Shown piece by piece: positions 11,474 through 20,000 of a stretch of DNA of 64,000 bases. Every line of letters starts with the position of its first letter. The stretch's first letter is position 1. Location of the stretch: assembly GCA_949752745.1 (NCBI GenBank), contig OX457026.1, positions 25,823,116 to 25,887,115 of the forward strand, given 5' to 3'. The notes beneath the pieces are model-generated. The model made no database searches. It was not told where the DNA came from and saw only the letters and a program-made list of their open reading frames with translations. Both the position numbers and the translations under genes were made by a program. This DNA is from Protula sp. h YS-2021. Its lineage: Eukaryota > Annelida > Polychaeta > Sabellida > Serpulidae.

Positions 11474-13147
11474 CGGCACGCCGTCTCTAGCCCACTGTCT
11501 GACCGGCTCGACGAATGGGAACGACAACTTGAAACGGATAAGGACAAGGTATTTATTCTCAACGGATTACGTAATGGGTTCGATATCGTTAACGTTCGCA
11601 CGGAAAATATTCAGTGTGCCGAAGCCCCCAACAGCCGCGTGGCTGAGCGACAATATCGTGATGAGGTAGAGAGCGAAATAAAGAAGGAAATTGCCCTGGG
11701 TCGCTATAAAGTAGTGGTAGAAAAACCGGCCATTGTCTCCCCGCTCTCCGCCATACCCAAAGAAAACGGTGAAATCAGGCTAATTCACGATTGCTCGCAA
11801 CCAGAAGGCCTTTCTGTCAACTCCCACGCCACCCCCGACAAACATGTTTTTACATCCGTGGACATCGCTGCCGATATGGTCAGTAGAAACTCGTTTATGG
11901 CAAAAGTGGACCTTAAATCAGCTTATCGGCAGGTCCCGCTCAGCGAAGCGTCCCAACGTCTAACGGGCTTAAAGTGGAAATTTAAGGGTAATAAACATCA
12001 CACATACCTTGTAGATACCCGCTTGCCCTTCGGGGCTTCATTAAGCGTTGGTATTTTCCATCGTATTACTCAGAGTGTCTGCCGCATGCTTAAAAAACAA
12101 GGTATAAAAGCAATAATTTGCTACCTCGATGACTTTTTTATTACCGCTGATACATTTGACGACACGCTCAAGGCAATGCAATGCTTGATACGGCTCCTCC
12201 GGTCGCTTGGTTTCGCAATCAACTGGGAGAAATGCATCTCCCCTACGCGCAGACTAACGTTTCTCGGAGTGACTATCGACTCCACCGACTGCACGCTGTC
12301 AATTCCCACGGATAAGCTATGCGAAGTCCAAACCCTTCTCTCCCACTACGCAAGTCCCGACAACAGACGGCTCTCAAAACGCGACCTCCAGAGCCTGCTG
12401 GGGAAACTGAACTGGGTCGGACGTGTTGTCAGTGTCATACGTCCGGCCATGCGTCGTCTAATCGTGCTTATGACGTCACTACGTCGCCCTAACCACCGCA
12501 CCCGTATCACTACGGACACTCGCCGAGACTTACTACTGCTTAATGTGCTTTGCGCCTCATTCAACGGTACATCTCGCTTTTCCTCCCAAAGGGATGTGCC
12601 CGATCGCGCCTTTCACATTGCCACAGACGCAAGCCCGACTGCTGCAGGCGCAGCGGTCGTTTGCCACAATAGAGCCATAGACTGGCTCTATTGCAACTTC
12701 GCCACGGATATGCCCGCCATCAATGATTGCGACATAAATACGAAAGAACTAGCTGCTGTTCTTTTGGCGCTGCGCCGCTGGGCACCGTTCTGCGCTTCTA
12801 AGACGGTTCAACTATATTCGGATAATAAAGCAACCCTTTATGCCCTTAACCGAGGAAGAATTAGAAACACTATTGCGTCCGATGTTTTATGCGAAATACT
12901 AATATTATGCGTTAAGTTTGACATTAAAATATGTGCCGCCTACGTAAACACGAAACTTAATAAGCTCCCGGATGCCATTTCGCGACTATCCAGCCTTCCA
13001 CATGCCACGTATGCATTCGGCCACGTCCCGCTCGCTGACCTCCGGCACCACATGTCACCAATTGCTATGCGTCGTTTGTTCCAGGAGTGGTACGGGAGAC
13101 ACAAATTTTGGACAACGAAGTGGCCCAATTCCGCAGAGCAGCCCTAG
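11474..13147 (+). CDS. Reverse transcriptase-RNase H polyprotein of the Ngaro-type element
   Basis: This 557-codon frame is directly downstream of, and in the same phase as, gag. It would copy element RNA into DNA. RT blocks include RLIHDCSQPEGLSVN (11777-11821), AKVDLKSAYRQVPL (motif A, 11899-11940), LPFGASLSVGIFHR (motif B) and CYLDDF with the catalytic pair at 12128-12133, then FLGVTID. RNase H has its acidic residues in ATDASP, TKELAAV, YSDNKAT and LPDAISR. The first ATG in this frame (about 11876) lies inside the RT domain, so conventional initiation would lose essential sequence. Expression by readthrough of the gag TAG is the simplest reading. The end overlaps the recombinase frame by 109 nt. 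Confidence 0.85.
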   Translation, partial: RHAVSSPLSDRLDEWERQLETDKDKVFILNGLRNGFDIVNVRTENIQCAEAPNSRVAERQYRDEVESEIKKEIALGRYKVVVEKPAIVSPLSAIPKENGEIRLIHDCSQPEGLSVNSHATPDKHVFTSVDIAADMVSRNSFMAKVDLKSAYRQVPLSEASQRLTGLKWKFKGNKHHTYLVDTRLPFGASLSVGIFHRITQSVCRMLKKQGIKAIICYLDDFFITADTFDDTLKAMQCLIRLLRSLGFAINWEKCISPTRRLTFLGVTIDSTDCTLSIPTDKLCEVQTLLSHYASPDNRRLSKRDLQSLLGKLNWVGRVVSVIRPAMRRLIVLMTSLRRPNHRTRITTDTRRDLLLLNVLCASFNGTSRFSSQRDVPDRAFHIATDASPTAAGAAVVCHNRAIDWLYCNFATDMPAINDCDINTKELAAVLLALRRWAPFCASKTVQLYSDNKATLYALNRGRIRNTIASDVLCEILILCVKFDIKICAAYVNTKLNKLPDAISRLSSLPHATYAFGHVPLADLRHHMSPIAMRRLFQEWYGRHKFWTTKWPNSAEQP

Positions 13148-14073
13148 CAGAAAGCACTCGTGAAACGTACTCGGCTCAGCTGAAGTCTTACCTGGCCTTC
13201 TGCCAAGCCTTTAGGATGCGCCCAGCCCCCGCAGAAACTACGACCGTGCTCCGTTACGCGTGTTTTCTCAGCCGATCCCTGAAACCCCAGTCCGTGAGAT
13301 GCTATCTCGCTGCAGTTCGCCTACTCCACTTGGAGCTGGGTTACACGAACCCCATTGAGAATAACCACTTCGTGAAGACGCTATTGAAAGGAATCGACAC
13401 GCAGAAAGGTACGCCACCCCGACAGAAACTACCGCTCTCGCTGGATATCTTGCAGCGCGTCCGAGGAGTTCTCGACCTCTCGCAACCATTAGAGGCCTGC
13501 TTCTGGGCTGCTTGTCTCATGGGCTTCTTTACCTTTCTGCGCAAGTCCTCGCTGCTATCCCGTACCCAGACTAGCCACGACTGTAGAACTGACCTCTGCC
13601 GTGATGACGTAACGCTGTGTGCAGATGGCGCCCTAGTTCACGTAAAACGCACCAAAACACTTCGCAACTTTTCACGAGCCCTCGTCATCCCAATCCCAGA
13701 GGTAGAGCAGTCTACAGTATGCCCCACTGCAGCGTTAAAACACCACCTCCGCCTTTCGCCCGCACATGGTAAAGCGGCGCTTTTCTCCTACAGAACCCCG
13801 GACTCCACCGTCCCTCTCTCCCACGCAGCGTTCTCGTCGATGCTGAAATGCAAACTGCGTGCTGTTGGGCTAGATGACTCAGCCTACAGCGGCCATAGCC
13901 TACGACGAGCCGGGGCTACCTTTGCTCTTGCCTGTGGGCTGCCACCGCAAGTGATTAAGAGCCAAGGAGACTGGACATCGGAGTCCTACACGCGATACAC
14001 TGACGTCCCTCTGAGTCTACGCCTGGATTGTGCAAAAACCATGGGATCAAACGTTCAAAACGCCTTGTCCTAA
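13039..14073 (+). CDS. Tyrosine recombinase of the Ngaro-type element
   Basis: Integrates the cDNA circle. The frame is open from 13039 (after a stop at 13036-13038) to TAA at 14071-14073 and lies -1 relative to pol. Catalytic residues are intact: Arg in FLRKSSLL (about 13529-13552), His-x-x-Arg in HSLRRAG (13893-13913), Trp in GDWTSESY and the nucleophile Tyr in YTRYTD (about 13987-14004). The N-terminal part (AESTRETYSAQLKSYLAFC) matches a phage-integrase SAM-like core-binding domain. There is no ATG in the first 170 bases of the frame, so it is probably made by frameshifting, reinitiation or a near-cognate start such as GTG at 13087. No convincing slippery heptamer was seen in the overlap. 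Confidence 0.83.
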   Translation, partial: PPAPHVTNCYASFVPGVVRETQILDNEVAQFRRAALAESTRETYSAQLKSYLAFCQAFRMRPAPAETTTVLRYACFLSRSLKPQSVRCYLAAVRLLHLELGYTNPIENNHFVKTLLKGIDTQKGTPPRQKLPLSLDILQRVRGVLDLSQPLEACFWAACLMGFFTFLRKSSLLSRTQTSHDCRTDLCRDDVTLCADGALVHVKRTKTLRNFSRALVIPIPEVEQSTVCPTAALKHHLRLSPAHGKAALFSYRTPDSTVPLSHAAFSSMLKCKLRAVGLDDSAYSGHSLRRAGATFALACGLPPQVIKSQGDWTSESYTRYTDVPLSLRLDCAKTMGSNVQNALS

Positions 14074-14092
14074 CTACTACAAGTAACACTTC

Positions 14093-14185
14093 GTGGTTTG
14101 GGTACTTGGACAGTTTCTTAAAGTATGTTTGTTTTATGCATAATGTGTTCAGCAGTCAGGCAATAAACATTTGTACCCAAACCAC
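14093..14185 (+). terminator. Hairpin enclosing a polyadenylation signal at the element's 3' end
   Basis: GTGGTTTGGGTAC (14093-14105) and its exact complement GTACCCAAACCAC (14173-14185) form a 13-bp perfect stem. The 67-base loop holds AATAAA at 14162-14167. It starts 20 bases after the recombinase stop and ends 35 bases before the element border, so it is likely the 3'-end formation region, and perhaps part of the circle-forming terminal structure. Confidence 0.6.
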
Positions 14186-14223
14186 TCTCTCATTCGTCTT
14201 GCCAGCCATAACGGCTAGAGACT

Positions 14224-14520
14224 AGAACGCTATAAGTTTTAACATTATTTTCATAAGGTAGATACACATTAATAATAAGTGTAACTGTATCGCCATTGAC
14301 TGTTTCCATACCAGACATATTGTCATTGTTATATGAAACACATTTTACATTTTCCAATTTGGAATTCCAAATAAAACCTATACCCCCATGTTTTCTACCA
14401 AAAACAATTCCTTCAGTCGTGTCCACTTGAGAAATGCTATTTAATGCCTGATCCTATGAAATTTTCATTAACCTTAACAATTCAGCATTTTTTCATTTCT
14501 TAAAGTGCTAACACTTTTTT
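14224..14520 (-). mobile_element. LINE, 5' fragment with N-terminal endonuclease
   Basis: The minus strand encodes HGGIGFIWNS and, after a short interval, TLIINVYLPYENN, the conserved blocks of the LINE endonuclease N-terminal half. The frame runs to 14224, where the Ngaro-like element starts, and continues in phase at 9641. The 5' limit is vague. Confidence 0.7.
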
Positions 14521-16898
14521 CACAGTATAAAGCAGCGCTTCCATGAATTAAATAACGATTTACCTATTAAAATCCATGTCCTCTAATTTGACATGAATTC
14601 AGATAGTCTTTCTATTCAACCAAACACTTTGATAACACCATAGCAAAAGTCCAAAGGTAAAACCTCTCTTTTTAAGGTGTGTTAGGGTTTTGAACACTTC
14701 ACCAAATAATATTAAACTCTCCATTAGTATGGAAGCTTTTGATTCACTATCTAAGCGATACCTAATCTGGTCATCAGCGAAATCAGTGAGTGTATCGTGC
14801 TCTGATCTTCGATGTATTGTAACCTCATAGCATCGTTGTTGTTTAACTGTTTTGTATATACCATGCTCACCGGCTACATACCGGCTATTGTTTTCTACTA
14901 ATTTTATTCTGTCACTAGTAGTTGTTTGGACACTTGAACAAAGTCTCTACCATTATCGTTTTGAACCTCAACATCATTCAAAGCTCAGAACTCTTAGAAA
15001 AATTTCAAGAGTTTATAGATCTATTCTTAAATAGTTCCCCATGAAACTCATGGTTTTTTTTCTAGGAATGACTTTCTGCAATTATGTTCTTTAATTGGTT
15101 TTTGACAATAATAGCAATTCCTGGTAAAACATAAACACCTAATTGTAAAAACAAATGTAATAGCGCGATATATGTATCATTATTTAAAATCTGTGCAGAA
15201 AATATATAAAATTTATTTTCTGCAATTTGTGTTTGAAATGTTTGTGTGTAACGAATTTTTAAAAATTTTCAAGAAGAAATCGGCTAACACAGTGGAAGCC
15301 GGCTGTTGTTATTTTCCAATCGGTATAGAAAAAAGACCCCCATTTTCTAAGTAATTAATTCTGCTCTTCTAATGGCTCCATGCGTCTGATTTAGGTCGTA
15401 CAATGTTGTTGAGAGCCAGATTTCAAAATGTTGTACAGGAAGTCTATGTAAATTAATTGTGGCCGATGACCAACCACGACTCTCTTCAGCTTTGAAAAAC
15501 TTCCGGTAGGATTGTTTTGCTTGACAACATATTTTTTATTTTGACGTGTTTTCGCAAAAGGTTCTAGATTCCAACTATCATCAACAGTCTTTTACGGTAC
15601 GGGTGTTATTTCATTAAATGTATGATAAAAGTAAAAAATGGATTGATAAATAATTTTATTTTTAATTTGTGCGGGCGATAATAAGGATCTTGGGCAGGGT
15701 GATGAACCCTTTTCAGTTTTAGCTGTAAGTCAAGTCACACTTTCGGCGTTCCGAATAAAATACGGAAATAAGAAACTGAAACTTAAAACCATTTGTTTTA
15801 AAACTTGAAATACTCGTATCATACGGATTGTTAAAAACGATTGCTCTGTGGTGCAAGAGAAATTTGACATTTAGGCGAAATGTCTATCATTTCTTTCATT
15901 GTTCACCCGATTATGTTGTATTCGAAGCACAGTATTTTTGCGCATTCTATTCGGAATGCCCAAAGTGTTATTTGGCTTATAGTCCTACGAGATGACTCCC
16001 GCGGTCTTCCTATGGCAATAGCATTTGTAAAATAAAACTTCATGTTCATTTTGATAACCTCGGCTGAAAACATCTTCGATCTATCGCTTAATACACGGGC
16101 CAGTGGCGTTATTTTAGAAAGAGTGCATCACATACTGAGAAAAAGCTTTGTTGTCCAAAAGCCAGCCTCTACGGCGGTTCGATCTGTTTTGTATAACATT
16201 CCGCAGACCCACTGAGGACTCGGTGGAAAAAGTACTGATGAAGAGAAGAACTACTTTTCAAAGTGTCCCTCCGCTCTGTGTTCGTAGATAACAGATAAAT
16301 CTCTCATAGGTCACCTGTTTTATAACAATAACAAAAAAAAAAAAAACGATTATTTTCTTGTGGTAAGGATGTAGAATCTACCACAGCAATGAATATAAAA
16401 TTGAAAAACCACTCTTTATTCAAGTTTGGGAGTATCGTCGATGTCGAAAATAATGCGCCATGATTCTTCCGCGTATTGGCCTCAATAATCTGGATCACCA
16501 GGATGAAATTTGCATACTTTGTGTAGGAACAGCAACTAACTTTCAATCACTGCGGCGGTTCTATGTAAATGGTAGAATGAATATTATAATAAATCATATG
16601 TGATAAATGCTTTGAGACATAAAATCTAATCGCATTCCGTGTTTCGATAATCTCGTTGGTGATCTCGCACACAACAAAAATATCTCTTTAGTCACAGGCT
16701 CTATAATTTTTTCACGTTATTTCATCAGCTTTTACTGCTTCTTGACTTGAAAATGCCTCTTCAATTTCTTGTATTTTAATGATGTAAACGTTATTTTCAT
16801 TGTTTATGTTTAACTGTTATAACTGGAAAAATCTCGGGATGATGTTTATAGTTAAATTAGAGAACAAAATGTTTTAAATGTTCATTTTTTTTCAACAG
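14521..16898. other. Upstream region of LRRC34, no coding feature seen
   Basis: No exon with motifs was found. The promoter and non-coding first exon(s) of the LRRC34 gene should lie here, because the ATG exon begins at a splice acceptor (16898/16899). I could not place a TATA box or initiator with confidence. The DNA is AT-rich with scattered short ORFs. Confidence 0.45.
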
Positions 16899-17022
16899 TT
16901 TGAAAAATGAGTGATATCCAGTCCACAATAAAGCGTTATGGCGAAGTCTGTAAAGAGCTTGGCGTCAAACCGTCAGATTTCATCAAGAAAGTTATGGATA
17001 AAGAAAAAGAACACTGTGCACA
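16899..17022 (+). CDS. LRRC34: LRRC34 exon with start codon
   Basis: The acceptor TTTTTTTTCAACAG ends at 16898, so at least one non-coding exon lies upstream. The ATG is at 16907-16909, after only 8 nt of leader. The exon encodes a charged N-terminal segment and ends after two bases of a codon, before the donor GTAAGT at 17023. Confidence 0.82.
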
Positions 17023-20000
17023 GTAAGTGATGACGTCATCCCCCCCCCCCCTTCGATTTGCCTGTAGGCCCTTTCTGTGGTTTAACTGTTAGAAATCAAA
17101 ATTCTTGGTCGACCATAAAAAATTAACTGGTCGAAGTGAGGATGTAATATAGCTGACCGAGTTGTTGGGGGCAGTGTAAAGCTAGGCGTGTGTGTTCCTA
17201 AACTGTCGGATAGACTTAACTTATTTTCTTTTTTGTAATTGGTTCGCTTATGTGCAAATTATTTTTGTGTATTTTACAGGTTGAAGAGAAAGAAGTAAGT
17301 ACATCGTTTACTTAACTCAGTAGAATGCTTAATTTAAGTTTTAGATTTAGAAGTTTCAAGATGGCACGTTCTTTATTCTAATTACAGCAAGTGTAAAAGA
17401 AAAGTGACTTACGTATTTCGCACTTTCAATCTTGAATTTTATTATTGAAGTTTAATTTGTTTTCAGTGATAGGAAAGACTTTTATGAAATCTACCTCGGG
17501 GGCAACAACAAGCTGATGGCGGACAGACGACTGACGGATGACGACACACGCGTCCTGTGTACGACACTGACGACCAACACGTACATCGTCAGTCTGGATC
17601 TGCGCTATAACAACATCACGGATCAAGGGTGCCAGTACCTCGCCAAGCTTCTCGAGGTGAGCATTGATGGATGTTAAAATTCAAAAGCGTACACGTGTAC
17701 ATCTTGTATTTAGTAAATCGAACGGGTGTGAGATCTATAGACTTAAATGAAAACACTTTAACTTGAATTTGAAGTTTGAACTGGGCTTAAAAAGATCGGT
17801 ATTTTAAGTACGTGTTATTCACAATAAACGAAGGAAAAAGGTTGAAAAGTGAACGTTTCTTTACTCCGGTCAAAGTGTGAAGTACGATCTTATTGTGTTT
17901 GACAGGAGAACGCCATGCTCAAAGTCCTTAACTTGATGTGTAATGACTTCGAGGAGGCAGGAGCGCAGTGCCTCGCCAAAGCCCTGCATGTAAGTACACG
18001 TTAGTACACCCTGCATGTAAGTACACGTTAGTACACCCTGCATGTAAGTACGCGTTAGTAAGTACAAGTGACTGAGTGTGCGTGAGTACATGTGAGTACA
18101 GCAGCATCTCCGCCATTAATGATATTGTCCAGTCTAAGTGCGTAAAGTTAAGTTCCTGGCTACACGGCAGGGGATAGCAAGTGCTTGGATGAAGCACAGC
18201 TTTTCAGTAATTTTTACCTCGGTCTTCTGTTCTCATTTCCCGCACTCTTTGCACTATGCCTGGCTGCTTATAAGTCACGATATACCGGTTGATGCTGAAA
18301 TATCAAATAATGTAGCGTACTTAAATGAAAATTGTTACGTGGGACTTGAATTAAATAGAAATAGAGAAAACAAAAAAATTGTTTTTGCTTTCTTGGAATG
18401 TATGCAATGGTTACATGATTGGTGCTGTTACAGAGAAACGACACCCTGGAATCACTACGTGTCAACGGCAACAAAATCGGCAACAAAGGGGGCATGTACT
18501 TCGCCCAGGCTCTCCAGGTCAACACGTCACTACAGGACCTCGATCTAGCCGACACTGATCAGGTTGTGCAAAGTCAAATTCGTCTCTGTGCATATTCACT
18601 TCCTATAGCTCGGGGCATTTTGTTGTCTGGAATTCTTGCGTTTACTTGAGGTTTTGAATCATCTGGTCGATTCTAGCTTCTATATTTTTCCCCTCGTAGC
18701 TTAGAAAATACATAGAATCAGGATATATTGTGCATCTTGTTTTTTTTTTTTTTTTTTTTTTTTTGTGAAATCGTGAGTTTTGTTTTTTAAAATCCGCATT
18801 CGAAAAATATGGTGTTAATAATAAAAATAGGAAAACTGAAACGTTTTCTGACCACTAACTTTAAAACAGCTATATTCACGCAGGCGAACCTGTTTTGATG
18901 TATCGCTTCTTTGTTGCAGAAAATAGAAAGCTTAATCGCTTTATCCACAGTATTAAAGTACAACTGCACTTTGAAGGCGTTGAACGTGAGTAGGCCTCTA
19001 CTGTTTACGCACCAGGAAGAACCCACTGTTCACTTTGCCGAGACGCTTAAGGTATTGGACAAGTTAAAAGACCAATAGAATCATTCCTGAAAAATTTCTT
19101 TATATTGAATACTTTTTTAGGATCGGATGGAGTAAAATGTTAGTATACAGAAGGTTGAATATTTAACTATGAAGGATAGAACTGAGATCAAAATAGTGCT
19201 GTGCTATTGGAGGTTCAATAATTAGAGATGCTCACTAACGGATGATGTTCTCCACATCCGCTTTTATCAATGATATTTAACTGTATATTATTAAGTACTA
19301 TAAAGTACTGTATATATTAAGTACTATATTATACAGTATTATTCTCCTGTTGTTCGTTTATTTTGTGTATTTCGTGTATTTTGTATTTCACAAAGTTAAT
19401 ACTGAGAAGTGAAAATGTTGTGTAATATTTTTTTCACTGAATATATGCATCGATAATATTTTAGAAGTGTGTATGAGATGACACATTTTATTTAATTACA
19501 AAAAAAATGCTGTTTAAATATTGTGTGTTTCATTTGTATGTTTAGGTGAATCGGGGTCTGGAAGAACTCCACTTAATGAAATTCGACATGCGAGATTTCG
19601 GCGCTACAAGAATTGCAGAAAATATCAGAGAAAATTATAAACTCGTCTACTTAAATCTCAGCTGGTGAGTCTCTCCAGTTCTATGTCTTATTTACGGTGA
19701 CACGGTAGAAGAACATTACCGAAAAAACGTATAATTTTTCAGTGGCTTATATCAAGTCATGTTAAAAGAACAATCTCAAAATCTCATACAGTTTGTCTGT
19801 CGTTCTTGAACACTTAATTTAGTTGTAGTTATTAAGTACCTTCCCTTTACAACCCCTTCCCTGCCTATCGCTGTATGTAAGAGTCGTAGAGGAGTCCTGT
19901 CACGTCACAGACATGACAGCTATGATTGATTAATTTTTCCTTATTATACCCGTTTTTGCCAGAATACGTGTGTGTGTGTTTTTTTATATTACGTGTAATG

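Larger units (their letters stand above)
9645..14220 (+). mobile_element. Ngaro/DIRS-type tyrosine-recombinase retrotransposon, largely intact
   Basis: This 4.58-kb element has three long frames in order: gag with a CCCH-type finger, reverse transcriptase plus RNase H, and a tyrosine recombinase. No methyltransferase domain is seen, and the order fits Ngaro better than DIRS1. Its borders come from the interrupted LINE: joining 9644 (ending ACT) to 14224 (after ACT at 14221-14223) gives an open LINE frame. The 3-bp ACT therefore flanks the element as a shared or duplicated target, as expected for recombinase-mediated integration and unlike the longer duplications of DDE transposons. I found no long terminal repeat by eye. 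Base composition is more GC-rich than the surroundings, which together with intact frames suggests a recent arrival. Confidence 0.85.

Noticed and set aside
18138..18548. 136-codon plus-strand ORF overlapping LRRC34 exon 5
   Set aside because: It is mostly intron sequence and reads exon 5 in the wrong frame; the true frame continues the LRR pattern.
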